A DNA stretch of 8,031 bases from positions 1 through 8,031 of the forward strand of contig WQUF01000012.1 in assembly GCA_009785875.1 (NCBI GenBank), given 5' to 3'. Positions 1 through 6,825 of this stretch are shown one piece after another; positions within the stretch are counted from its first letter, which is position 1; every line of letters starts with the position of its first letter. Source of the stretch: Oscillospiraceae bacterium (GTDB lineage Bacteria > Bacillota > Clostridia > Clostridiales > Clostridiaceae). The notes under the pieces were generated by a model, which saw only the letters and a program-made list of their open reading frames with translations, was not told the origin of the DNA and did no database searches. The position numbers and the translations under genes are program-made.

Positions 1-266
1 GTTATATCTTTTTTGTTGATGCACTCTAAAATGGGTATACCAGCAGTCCCTTGAGGCTCTCCATCATCAGAATATCTCTTTATAAACTTCTTCTCTCCTA
101 AAGCAAAGGCCCAGCAATTATGATTTGCTTCTCTATGCTTTTTTCTTGTAGATTCAATGAAATCCTTTGCTTCATCTTCAGTATATACCCTCTTTATTTG
201 ACCTATAAAGACAGATCTCTTCTCTTCAATTTTCTCTGAAGCTTCAAGCATACACGTCCTATACAT
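1..266 (-). CDS. yigZ: YigZ/IMPACT family protein, 5' part only (C-terminus beyond left edge)
   Basis: The first 88 codons of a protein of the YigZ/IMPACT (UPF0029) family, normally about 210 residues, so more than half lies outside the window. Reading down the minus strand I see MYRTCMLEASEKIEEKRSVF at the start, then the family hallmarks: HREANHNCWAFALG near residues 45-57 and the signature RYSDDGEPQGTAGIPIL near 64-80. Eukaryotic IMPACT acts on the GCN1/GCN2 translation-stress pathway; the bacterial role is not firmly established, though binding to translation components has been proposed. The ATG at 264-266 is preceded by GAGG with 6 bases spacing, which overlaps the hflX stop region, so the two genes are probably co-transcribed and coupled (9 bases between stop and start). 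A second ATG five codons in also has an AGGA, but the family usually begins with an M-x-YRT-like stretch, favouring the first. Confidence 0.9.
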   Translation of the reverse strand, partial: MYRTCMLEASEKIEEKRSVFIGQIKRVYTEDEAKDFIESTRKKHREANHNCWAFALGEKKFIKRYSDDGEPQGTAGIPILECINKKDI

Positions 267-275
267 TTATCGCCT

Positions 276-2060
276 CTAGACTTCTAAAATGTACTCTTTA
301 AATTTATTCTTAAGCCTATTATCCACAAGGGCACTTAAAAGAACTCCATCTTCTTTAAAATCTTCAGATAAAACCTTTCCATTTTCATGTATATAGGCAT
401 TTATATCAGATCTGCTATAAGGTATTTTAAATTCGAGCCTCATCAAAGATTCAGGTAATTCTTCTTGAATCATAGCTATCAATTTATCAAAATTATAAGA
501 GTTTAGAGCTGAAATTTCTAATACTTTTTTATTTGATAATTTACCCTTTAAATACTCTATCCTATTTTCATCTACAATATCAAGCTTATTTAGCAATATT
601 ATTTGCTTTTTATCAGTGCATTTTAATTCCTCTAATACTTTATCCACAGCTTCTATTTGATTCAGTGCATATTCAGAACTTGAATCCACAACATGAAGTA
701 GCAAACTTGCATTCACAACCTCTTCCAACGTGGATTTAAACGCTTCTATTAATTCATGAGGGAGCTTTTGTATGAACCCCACGGTGTCTATAAACAAAGC
801 TTCTCGAGAATCCTCTAATACTATCATCCTCGATGTTGTATCTAAAGTCGCAAATAACATATCAGCTACATAAACACCATCGCTGATCCTTTGATCCCTT
901 GGGGCATAGTGCTCGCAAAAATTATTCCTCAATGTAGATTTTCCAGCATTTGTATAACCAACTAAAGCAACAACAGGAAGCGCGCTCCTTGAGCTTCTTT
1001 GAACTTCTCTATTCTTAGACACCTTTTCAAGATGCTCTTTAAGCTCTGCTATCCTATTCCTTATATGCCTTCTGTCTGTTTCAAGTTTTGTCTCCCCAGG
1101 TCCTCTTGTTCCAATTCCACCTCCAAGCCTTGAAAGCACAGTTCCGAAACCTATGAGCCTTGAATATCTGTAATTTAATTGTGCAAGTTCAACTTGTATT
1201 TTGCTCTCTCTGGATTTTGCTCTTTTTGCAAAAATTTCCAGTATCAAAACAGTCCTGTCTATTACCTTTACTCCTAATACCTCTTCGATATTTCTAGCTT
1301 GAGATCCGGATAATTCATCGTCGAATATTACAACATTTGCTTTAGTAGCTTGACATATAAGTGATAATTCCTCCAGCTTCCCACTTCCTATAAATGTTGC
1401 AGCTTCTGCTTTGTGATTTTTTTGTAAAAATCTCTGCAAAACGTCTACATTACAAGCATAAGCAAGCTCTGTCAGTTCATCCAATGCTTCCATATCATCT
1501 ATACCTACAAGAACTGCTCTTTCTTTTTCCTCATCGATATCATCCACTTCTTTAATAAGCTTCTCTATTTCATAGACTCTCTCTAAAAAGTTAAAATTTA
1601 AAGCTTCTTTTAAATTTAAATTCAAAGAAGTCTTAGGGATCATCATGTAGTTATAAACATCGCAAAATCCTACGCTTATTCCATTGAGCTTTCCCTCTAA
1701 CACTCCAATTGAGACCATGCAGTCTAATTTTAATTTTATTAGTGCAGCAAGGTCTATAGCAGAAAGCCTTGAATTTCCATTAGGATGGGTATGAATTATC
1801 CTAACTCCTGAAAGTCTCTTTTGCTTTATGCTTATTTGAGGCATCTTCACAGTTGATGAATCTCCAATAGAAATGTCCTTGATTTCTCCTCTCCTATCTA
1901 TTGCCACGCTTATTTCCCTGTCGATATAGTTTGTGCAAAAGCAAAGAATATCGATGATCTTTTCAGAGAGCAGTTGTTCTTTAAATACTCTCTCCTCAAA
2001 AAGTTCTTCTAATTTTTCTAATATAGAATTCTTAATTCCATCTATATTTCCGTTAATCAT
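276..2060 (-). CDS. hflX: GTPase HflX with N-terminal JAMM-like domain
   Basis: HflX is a ribosome-associated GTPase that splits or rescues stalled 70S ribosomes, especially in heat stress. Numbering from the ATG at 2060 (594 residues): an extra N-terminal domain (about 1-150) with E49 and H90-T-H92-x7-S100-x2-D103, the JAMM/JAB metal-site pattern; the HflX N-terminal domain (about 180-285, ERAVLVGI onward); the glycine-rich linker GGGIGTRGPGE near 313-323; a charged helical stretch 325-355; then the G domain with P-loop GYTNAGKS (368-375), ATLDT (404-408), DTVGF (425-429), NKLD (491-494) and SAL (517-519). Ordinary HflX is about 420 residues, so the extra length is mainly this extension. A GTG at 2067-2069 is in frame, but it lies inside the AGGTGA ribosome binding site, which is ideally spaced (5 bases) for the ATG at 2058-2060; I chose the ATG. 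All G motifs are intact. First gene of a pair with yigZ. Confidence 0.95.
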   Translation of the reverse strand: MINGNIDGIKNSILEKLEELFEERVFKEQLLSEKIIDILCFCTNYIDREISVAIDRRGEIKDISIGDSSTVKMPQISIKQKRLSGVRIIHTHPNGNSRLSAIDLAALIKLKLDCMVSIGVLEGKLNGISVGFCDVYNYMMIPKTSLNLNLKEALNFNFLERVYEIEKLIKEVDDIDEEKERAVLVGIDDMEALDELTELAYACNVDVLQRFLQKNHKAEAATFIGSGKLEELSLICQATKANVVIFDDELSGSQARNIEEVLGVKVIDRTVLILEIFAKRAKSRESKIQVELAQLNYRYSRLIGFGTVLSRLGGGIGTRGPGETKLETDRRHIRNRIAELKEHLEKVSKNREVQRSSRSALPVVALVGYTNAGKSTLRNNFCEHYAPRDQRISDGVYVADMLFATLDTTSRMIVLEDSREALFIDTVGFIQKLPHELIEAFKSTLEEVVNASLLLHVVDSSSEYALNQIEAVDKVLEELKCTDKKQIILLNKLDIVDENRIEYLKGKLSNKKVLEISALNSYNFDKLIAMIQEELPESLMRLEFKIPYSRSDINAYIHENGKVLSEDFKEDGVLLSALVDNRLKNKFKEYILEV

Positions 2061-2083
2061 GTATTTCACCTGCCTTTAGTTTA

Positions 2084-2112
2084 TTTATATCATTTATTTT
2101 TTCTATTGTAAA
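2084..2112 (-). promoter_or_regulatory. sigma-A type promoter of hflX-yigZ
   Basis: On the minus strand TTTACA (2112-2107), a 17-base spacer and TATAAA (2089-2084) form a near-consensus housekeeping promoter. The spacer ends in TGA, giving an extended -10 (TGnTATAAA). Transcription would start near 2077, leaving a leader of only about 17 bases that just contains the ribosome binding site of hflX. Upstream, about 2120-2215, is a run of A and T tracts that could act as an UP element. Confidence 0.65.
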
Positions 2113-2478
2113 TGTTAATTATCCTTTATCTTTTCAGTATATTCATTTATATCTACATTTGTTAATATAAAAAATAAATTTTTTAATAAATATTTTTCAA
2201 TATTAGGTATCAATTCAAGTTTTTATTTATATTATATAGTGTAGGTGTTTATCAACCTACTTTAAAAACACATCCTTATTATTTTAAGATTCTACCAATG
2301 AATTGGATTTAAGGTTTTAGCTATCATACTAAGTCTCCTTTTGATTTTAAAGTGAAAAAACTTCCATTCCGTCACTTTGGGAGTTTTTTCAATCTACATA
2401 TTTGCTGATGTATACTTCTTTATGGAATATTAATAATATAGTATGCGATTCTATTTTAAAAATTATTTTTAAAATTAT
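2113..2478. other. Non-coding spacer between divergent hflX and ctpA
   Basis: A gap of about 480 bases separates the two start codons; this is its central part. It holds A/T tracts (2155-2215), a 6-bp stem GTAGGT/ACCTAC with 8-base loop (2241-2260), a small CCAA-TGAA-TTGG hairpin (2295-2306), and an orphan terminator-like hairpin (2353-2391). On the minus strand an ideal ribosome binding site, AAAAGGAG (2342-2335), stands 7 bases before ATG (2327), but that frame ends after 11 residues (MIAKTLNPIHW, 2292-2327). No frame of useful length exists on either strand. The combination could be a small RNA, the leader of a lost gene, or nothing. Confidence 0.5.
2353..2391. terminator. Orphan terminator-like hairpin in divergent spacer
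   Basis: TGAAAAAACTTCC (2353-2365) pairs with GGGAGTTTTTTCA (2379-2391) over 13 bp with one G-U pair, across a 13-base loop. The T run lies inside the 3' arm on both strands, so it could stop transcription either way. No annotated gene ends here: hflX starts to the left and ctpA to the right, reading away from it. A competing perfect 7-bp pairing, AAAGTGA (2350-2356) with TCACTTT (2372-2378), shares bases with the left arm, so the two folds exclude each other. Confidence 0.5.
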
Positions 2479-2507
2479 GATACAAATAAAAATGCCTGTG
2501 TTATATT
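2479..2507 (+). promoter_or_regulatory. Putative promoter of ctpA
   Basis: TATATT (2502-2507) preceded by TGT makes an extended -10. Seventeen bases upstream is GATACA (2479-2484), only three of six matches to TTGACA, which an extended -10 can tolerate. A start near 2514 leaves a short leader containing AAAGGAG (2525-2531), 8 bases before the ctpA ATG. Confidence 0.45.
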
Positions 2508-2539
2508 AGTAAGAGATATTAATTAAAGGAGTATATTAT

Positions 2540-3739
2540 ATGAAACAAGACAAAAAAATTTTGATTATAGGTTTTGTTGCTTTACTATTATTTACAAATA
2601 TTTTTTCATTCCTATTTGGTGGAATATTCTCAAGAAATATATTCGGATCTGCTTCTACTTCATCTAATGCTAATGATCAATATAGCAAATTGAACCAAGT
2701 TAGAAGCGACCTTGAAAAAATGTATGATGGAAATGTAGATGATTCGAGCTTGATGGAAGGTGCTGTAAAAGGTATGGCAGATTCCTTAGGAGATCCATAT
2801 ACTGTTTATATGAACGCTCAGGAATATTCTGATTTTAATTCTCAATCTTCAGGACAATTTAGCGGTATTGGAGTTCAAATACTTGCTAATCATGATATAA
2901 ATAAAATAGTAGTGGCTGCTGTTTTTAAGAATTCTCCTGCTGAAGGTGCTGGAGTTAAGGTGAATGACTATATAGTTAAAGTAGGGGACGTTGATGTGGA
3001 TGCAACAAGTTCAGATAAAGCTGTTTCCCTTATGAGAGGTCCTGAAGGAACAAATGTCACAGTAACTATCTACAGAGAAGGTACTGGTAACATAACATTA
3101 ACTATGAAAAGGGCTATTGTAACTGTAAATACTGTCACTTCTGAAATGATCAGCGATAAAGTGGGATATATTACCGTTTCCATGTTCGATGCAAATACTT
3201 CTGCTAACTTTAAAAATGCTTTAAATGATTTAAAAGGTAAAGGTATGACAGGTCTTATCTTAGACTTGAGAGACAATCCAGGTGGTCTTGTAGATCAATG
3301 CGTTGCTATGGCATCAAACTTCATAAAGAGAGGCGATGTAGTTGTCAGCACTAAAGGTAAAGCTTCACCTGAAGAAAAATTAACTTCTGCTGGAGGGAAT
3401 TTTATTGGACTTCCGATGGTAATACTGATGAATGGAAACTCAGCTTCAGCTTCTGAAATCTTCATTGGAGCTATGATCGATTATAAATTAGCTACTACAG
3501 TTGGAACAAAGTCTTTTGGTAAGGGAATTGTGCAGACTACTCACTCTTATCCAGATGGAACAGCATTAAAGGTTACAATCTGCAAATACTATACTCCATC
3601 TGGCAACAACATTCAGGGTATAGGATTCCAGCCTGATATCAATGTTGAATACCCTGCTGATTTATTGCAACAAACCTATAATAGAGATACAGATCCTCAA
3701 TTCCAAAAAGCTTTAGAGACTATAAATAGCAAAATATAA
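2540..3739 (+). CDS. ctpA: Membrane-anchored S41 family C-terminal processing serine protease (CtpA/CtpB type) with PDZ domain
   Basis: A 399-residue tail-specific type protease that would cut proteins from exposed C-termini outside the membrane; in Bacillus the relative CtpB helps cleave the sporulation signalling protein SpoIVFA. Residues 6-31 form a hydrophobic signal anchor after a KQDKK start, with no lipobox. A helical N-terminal region (45-100) contains DPYTVYM; the PDZ domain spans about 103-192 (SGIGVQI, SPAEGAGVKVNDYI, MRGPEGTNVTV). The S41 core follows: GYITVSMF (209-216), ILDLRDNPGG (240-249), and NGNSASASEIF with nucleophile S303, general base K328 and Q332, the spacing expected for the Ser-Lys-Gln triad. 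All catalytic residues are present. No C-terminal peptidoglycan-binding domain, unlike some relatives. AAAGGAG with 8-base spacing supports the ATG. It appears to be a single-gene unit, promoter in front and hairpin behind. The family is certain; the substrate is unknown, and ctpA versus ctpB naming is arbitrary. Confidence 0.94.
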   Translation: MKQDKKILIIGFVALLLFTNIFSFLFGGIFSRNIFGSASTSSNANDQYSKLNQVRSDLEKMYDGNVDDSSLMEGAVKGMADSLGDPYTVYMNAQEYSDFNSQSSGQFSGIGVQILANHDINKIVVAAVFKNSPAEGAGVKVNDYIVKVGDVDVDATSSDKAVSLMRGPEGTNVTVTIYREGTGNITLTMKRAIVTVNTVTSEMISDKVGYITVSMFDANTSANFKNALNDLKGKGMTGLILDLRDNPGGLVDQCVAMASNFIKRGDVVVSTKGKASPEEKLTSAGGNFIGLPMVILMNGNSASASEIFIGAMIDYKLATTVGTKSFGKGIVQTTHSYPDGTALKVTICKYYTPSGNNIQGIGFQPDINVEYPADLLQQTYNRDTDPQFQKALETINSKI

Positions 3740-3750
3740 AATGGAGCTGT

Positions 3751-3795
3751 TGCATAATGAATAAACATGCTGACGCATGTTTTATTCATTATGCA
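3751..3795. terminator. Long hairpin after ctpA, probable bidirectional terminator
   Basis: TGCATAATGAATAAACATGC (3751-3770), loop TGAC, then the complementary arm 3775-3795 with a single T bulge: 20 paired bases. The inner stem AAACATGC/GCATGTTT is followed on the plus strand by TATTCATT, and the minus strand has the mirror arrangement, so the inner part can serve as an intrinsic terminator for ctpA and possibly for the convergent ltaE transcript. It starts 11 bases after the ctpA stop codon. There is no long pure U run, so efficiency is uncertain. Confidence 0.65.
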
Positions 3796-3870
3796 CAATT
3801 AAGCTGTAATTCCAACTTATTTTCTACCACATAGATATTTAGTTGATCTAAAGTTATATTTTATAAAGTC

Positions 3871-3914
3871 CAAAATGGCTATTTATACGCCACAGCGTAT
3901 AAATAGCCATTTTG
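3871..3914. terminator. Perfect 20-bp hairpin, probable bidirectional terminator or intergenic repeat
   Basis: Arms 3871-3890 and 3895-3914 are exactly complementary over 20 bp around the loop CACA. The stable part GGCTATTTATACGC/GCGTATAAATAGCC is followed by ATTTTG on both strands, a symmetrical layout fitting a terminator between convergent genes (ctpA from the left, ltaE from the right). Such perfect, long, tetraloop hairpins are also typical of dispersed REP-like intergenic elements. Confidence 0.6.
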
Positions 3915-4123
3915 CGCCAGTCCCTTTATTCAACACTGGTACGGGCCTATATTTAACTTCTTTTAAAAGATAGCTCTTGTTCGGAAAGCTGCAAAAATAC
4001 AATAATTGGGTACAAAGAAAAGAAGCATATATTAGCACTGACACTGGTATTGTCCATTGCCTTAGGCTTGACATATCTCTACTTTACTTTATATTCGTTT
4101 TTAAGTCAATATCTTTATAATTA
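3915..4123. other. Convergent spacer, no supported gene
   Basis: About 210 bases between the second hairpin and the end of ltaE. Several frames on both strands stay open for 40-75 codons. One is a plus-strand frame from 3957 with a hydrophobic run LALTLVLSIALGLTYLYF after YKEKKH; another is a 63-codon minus-strand frame that ends inside the hairpin. None has a ribosome binding site, the plus frame has no ATG, and all look equally plausible, which argues against coding. The 9-mer ACACTGGTA occurs twice in the same orientation (around 3933 and 4041). The stretch may be part of an intergenic repeat together with the adjoining hairpin, or a decayed gene. Confidence 0.4.
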
Positions 4124-5149
4124 TTATCCTAAAAAATCCTTTAAAACTTTTATAGTTTTATCAACATGTTCTTTTCTTATAAAATAATGAGTGACAAATC
4201 TGAATATATTAAGATCTGGTCCACTTATTTTAATACCCTCTTTAAGCATGAATTCTCGAAGTTTTTTTATATCCTTTTTAGTATCAATCTTTAAGAAAAC
4301 CATATTGATCTCCACATCATCCATATTGAGCAGAACCCCTGGAATCTTTAATAATTCTTTAGCTAAATATTTTGCCATTTCATGGTCCTCATGAAGCCTT
4401 TTGGTCATATTTTTTAATGCATAAAGTCCAGGAGCAGCCATATATCCAGCTTGCCTCATGCCGCCTCCCATGATCTTTCTATTCTTTCTAGCTCTCTCAA
4501 TAAAATCCGCATCAGAACAAACCACTGAGCCAATAGGAGCACAAAGCCCTTTAGATAAGCAAAATGACACAGAATCACAATACTTTGTTATTTCCTTTGC
4601 ATCTACGTTTAAACTTGTGGCAGCATTGAATAGCCTTGCACCATCCAAATGGACCTTTATATTATACTTTTTAGCGCCTTGATATATTTTCTCCATAATT
4701 GAAATCGGTATAACTTTCCCTAAAGAATGAGCATTTTCTAAACAGATGAGAGCAGTTTCAGGATAATGTATATCCTTTTCTGTGCGAATTTTGCTCAAAA
4801 CCTTTTCTGGATCTAAAATACCATTTTCACTTTCTACAGTTCTAAATTGAACTCCTGATATGACAGCTCCTGCTGAAGCTTCATGTTGTATTATATGACA
4901 GCTATCATCTAAAATTACCTCATTGCCTCTTTTTGTATGAGTTAAAATAGAAACTTGATTGCCAAAAGTTCCGCTTGTTACAAAAAGCCCAGCTTCTTTG
5001 CCAACTAAGTTTGCAGCATATTTTTCAAGTTCATTTACAGAATCATCCTCGCCATAAACGTCATCTCCAACTTTTGCATGGATCATGGCATCGATCATCT
5101 CTTTAGTTTGCATGGTTACAGTATCGCTTCTTAAATCGATAAAATCCAT
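4124..5149 (-). CDS. ltaE: Low-specificity L-threonine aldolase (PLP-dependent)
   Basis: Splits L-threonine and L-allo-threonine to glycine and acetaldehyde with pyridoxal phosphate; cytoplasmic, fold-type I aminotransferase superfamily. From the ATG at 5149 it is 341 residues, normal for the family, and starts with the hallmark MDFIDLRSDTVT. Other motifs: GDDVYGEDDSVNELE (about 28-42), FVTSGTFGNQ (56-65), the ring-stacking histidine in CHIIQHEASAG (H85), ENAHSLGKVIP (138-148), HLDGAR with the PLP-nitrogen aspartate D169, and the Schiff-base lysine K200 in FCLSKGLCAPIGS. No key residue is missing. An in-frame GTG three codons earlier (5156-5158) is part of the ribosome binding site AGGTG, which has 6 bases spacing to the ATG and overlaps the TAG of the upstream exonuclease; I therefore start at the ATG and infer translational coupling. 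Exact stereospecificity cannot be read from sequence. Confidence 0.93.
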   Translation of the reverse strand: MDFIDLRSDTVTMQTKEMIDAMIHAKVGDDVYGEDDSVNELEKYAANLVGKEAGLFVTSGTFGNQVSILTHTKRGNEVILDDSCHIIQHEASAGAVISGVQFRTVESENGILDPEKVLSKIRTEKDIHYPETALICLENAHSLGKVIPISIMEKIYQGAKKYNIKVHLDGARLFNAATSLNVDAKEITKYCDSVSFCLSKGLCAPIGSVVCSDADFIERARKNRKIMGGGMRQAGYMAAPGLYALKNMTKRLHEDHEMAKYLAKELLKIPGVLLNMDDVEINMVFLKIDTKKDIKKLREFMLKEGIKISGPDLNIFRFVTHYFIRKEHVDKTIKVLKDFLG

Positions 5150-5158
5150 TGTCTGCAC

Positions 5159-5773
5159 CTACTTTCTTATCTTTTTAGTGAAATAGCCCTTTGGTACCAA
5201 TCCCTTTTTTATACCATTGGTTACAATTAAATATAGAGCTGCTGTATCAAATCTTGCATCGTGATAATTATTAGTGCCGCCAAATAACTTCATGGCGCAA
5301 TTATTGACGCTTTCATCTGATATATTTAAAAAATTAATCACTTCAGAAAGCCTTGGAAATTTATATGTACCATTATTTGGTTTGTATATTTTACAGATGT
5401 TTTTATAATAATTCATAGTACAAAATGTGCTTTTAGGTTTAAAATCTATCCCTAAAGAACTAAATTCCGAAGTTAAAAAATTTATGTCAAAGCTGACATT
5501 GTGACCGATGAGTACATCAGCATTTAAAAAATCATCCATAAACTCATTGATTAAATCTTCTATGTATTTACCCTGGCTAAGCTCATATAATTTTAAAAGT
5601 GAAAAACCATGCACTTTTTCAGCTTCAGGGCTCATTTCGTCTACAGCAAAAAAATAGTTCTTGCCAATAGTAGTTTGAGGTTTTGTATCGGTGTCTACTA
5701 CGATATAGCTAAGTTGACAAATATTTCCAGGAATCTTGTCTGTAGTTTCTGTATCAAAAAATAATAGCTTCAT
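5159..5773 (-). CDS. DEDDh-family 3'-5' exonuclease (DnaQ/RNase T-like)
   Basis: A 204-residue stand-alone exonuclease domain. Numbered from the ATG at 5773: Exo I motif FFDTETT (D7, E9), Exo II motif IGHNVSFDINFL (D96), and Exo III motif YHDARFDTAALYL (H171, D176), so all five DEDDh residues that hold the two catalytic metals are present. The domain fills the protein, with only a basic tail (GYFTKKIRK), so there is no polymerase, helicase or GIY-YIG fusion. It may trim DNA or RNA 3' ends; the sequence does not decide which. The reading frame extends four codons upstream to a TTG, but that codon belongs to the GGGGGG ribosome binding site, so the ATG is preferred. It is followed by ltaE nine bases on, with overlapping translation signals; the two functions have no obvious link. 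Confidence 0.9.
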   Translation of the reverse strand: MKLLFFDTETTDKIPGNICQLSYIVVDTDTKPQTTIGKNYFFAVDEMSPEAEKVHGFSLLKLYELSQGKYIEDLINEFMDDFLNADVLIGHNVSFDINFLTSEFSSLGIDFKPKSTFCTMNYYKNICKIYKPNNGTYKFPRLSEVINFLNISDESVNNCAMKLFGGTNNYHDARFDTAALYLIVTNGIKKGLVPKGYFTKKIRK

Positions 5774-5874
5774 GTTACCCCCCAATGATTATTACTATAC
5801 TTATTTTACTATAATTTTCGAAAATCTTCTACCCCCTGAAAACCATTAATTAGTTATTGAACTCTATATTGAGT

Positions 5875-6768
5875 TTAAAATTCATCGACGATGCGCGATT
5901 CATTTATGTTTAATGTTTCGAAGCCATCACTTTGACGGTATTGGGTTGGTGTCATACCAATTTTTGCTGAAAACTGCTTTATAAAATATGTTTCATATTT
6001 AAAACCTGTAGCTTCTGCAATGCTGCTTATACTCAATTTTGAATGGGTTAGTAACTCACAGGCAATATTTAATCGATAATGCAACAGATAGTTTATCGGT
6101 GATCGTCGGGTATGCGCTTTAAATTTACGGGTAAGCGTCGTGCGGTTTATATATACCAATTTGCATAAGGAGTCAAGCGATATTTCATTGGAATAATTTG
6201 CATGTATGTATTCCAAAACAATATCAATTATAGATTCGTCGGATAAAGCATCAGAATCATTTTGGTTTATATAGACATCCTCCAATGAAAAAAGGATTTG
6301 CATGAGATAACGTCTGACACGGTGCTGCCAGTATCGACTGCCTCTTATTTCATTTTCTTTGTAGGCTAAATCAAACCATTCGAAAATACGCAAGTTTATC
6401 TGAGGTAAAGCTTTTATTATGCCATTATAAGATTCGTTCCTCATAATAAAAGGGCGTAAAAGGCTGCAGTCATGTTCATCGGCAATTTCGCTAAAATCAT
6501 TATTGGTTAAGTTCTCTAAGCTCAGGCTTTTATTTACGAAAGCTGGATGAAAGCTGAATGATTTCATCACAAGTTGATTGCCGTCTAATAGTAGTATCTT
6601 ATCATGGCAAGAATATACTAAAATACACGGCGATTCAATCCCATAAATTTTATCGTTTATTTTTAGCGTGGTTTTACCATTTGCTATAAGCGTAAAAGTT
6701 AATCTATCAGACTTTAATAATGGCGTGAATTCTTCCTTCATATTAAACTCGAATAAAATAGTCTTCAT
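5875..6768 (-). CDS. AraC/XylS-family transcriptional regulator
   Basis: A 297-residue regulator, normal size for AraC proteins with an effector domain. Residues 1-150 look like a beta-rich cupin-type sensing domain (for example GKTTLKINDKIYGIESPCILVY), without recognisable specificity. Residues about 186-280 form the double helix-turn-helix DNA-binding domain: IVLEYIHANYSNEISLDSLCKLVYINRTTLTRKFK for the first, LSISSIAEATGFKYETYFIKQFSAKIGMTPTQYR for the second, ending in the conserved F-x-x-x-x-G-x-TP-x-x-YR pattern. It stands divergent from gap with 125 bases between start codons, so gap is the obvious candidate target. The AGGAGG (6789-6784) is 15 bases from the ATG at 6768, too far to serve it well, but exactly right for an overlapping GTG frame of 11 codons; an ATG at 6741 (Met10) is an alternative start. 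Codons such as CGC, GTC and ATC are more frequent here than in the genes to the left. Confidence 0.9.
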   Translation of the reverse strand: MKTILFEFNMKEEFTPLLKSDRLTFTLIANGKTTLKINDKIYGIESPCILVYSCHDKILLLDGNQLVMKSFSFHPAFVNKSLSLENLTNNDFSEIADEHDCSLLRPFIMRNESYNGIIKALPQINLRIFEWFDLAYKENEIRGSRYWQHRVRRYLMQILFSLEDVYINQNDSDALSDESIIDIVLEYIHANYSNEISLDSLCKLVYINRTTLTRKFKAHTRRSPINYLLHYRLNIACELLTHSKLSISSIAEATGFKYETYFIKQFSAKIGMTPTQYRQSDGFETLNINESRIVDEF

Positions 6769-6778
6769 ATAGTTCCAC
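6743..6778 (-). promoter_or_regulatory. Possible 11-residue upstream frame overlapping the araC start
   Basis: AGGAGG (6789-6784), spacer CAAAA, then GTG (6778-6776) begins VELYEDYFIRV and stops at TAA (6745-6743). The frame is +1 relative to the AraC frame and spans its first ATG (6768). Its stop lies one base before the in-frame ATG at 6741, an arrangement that would allow termination and restart at Met10 of the AraC frame. It could be a translational control element or simply a chance frame. Confidence 0.3.
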
Positions 6779-6825
6779 TTTTGCCTCCTGTTGCAGATAG
6801 TATAATTTTTATTGATATTAATTCA

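Noticed and set aside
2060..2069. GTG start for hflX at 2069, with similar upstream GTG/TTG extensions for ltaE (5158), the exonuclease (5785) and gap (6879).
   Set aside because: Each of these codons lies within the Shine-Dalgarno sequence that correctly positions the ribosome on the ATG 9 to 15 bases downstream.
3883..4074. A 63-codon minus-strand frame beginning MSSLRQWTIPVSVLIYASF.
   Set aside because: No ribosome binding site, its last third is the arm of a perfect hairpin, and alternative frames through the same bases look equally protein-like.
3957..4187. A plus-strand frame with a membrane-like segment, possibly a decayed gene.
   Set aside because: It has no ATG or credible start and runs into the end of ltaE on the opposite strand; kept only as a remark in the spacer entry.
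5814..5825. Palindrome ATTTTCGAAAAT upstream of the exonuclease gene, considered as a damage-response (LexA/DinR) operator.
   Set aside because: It does not match the Gram-positive CGAAC-N4-GTTCG box and is short and AT-rich.
5860..5875. AACTC/GAGTT stem at the end of araC, considered as a terminator.
   Set aside because: Only 5 bp, overlaps the stop codon, and no T run follows on the minus strand.
5159..6768. A possible defence or toxin system involving the exonuclease, the AraC regulator and neighbours.
   Set aside because: Each gene matches a common housekeeping or regulatory family, and nothing in spacing or domain content suggests a defence cassette.
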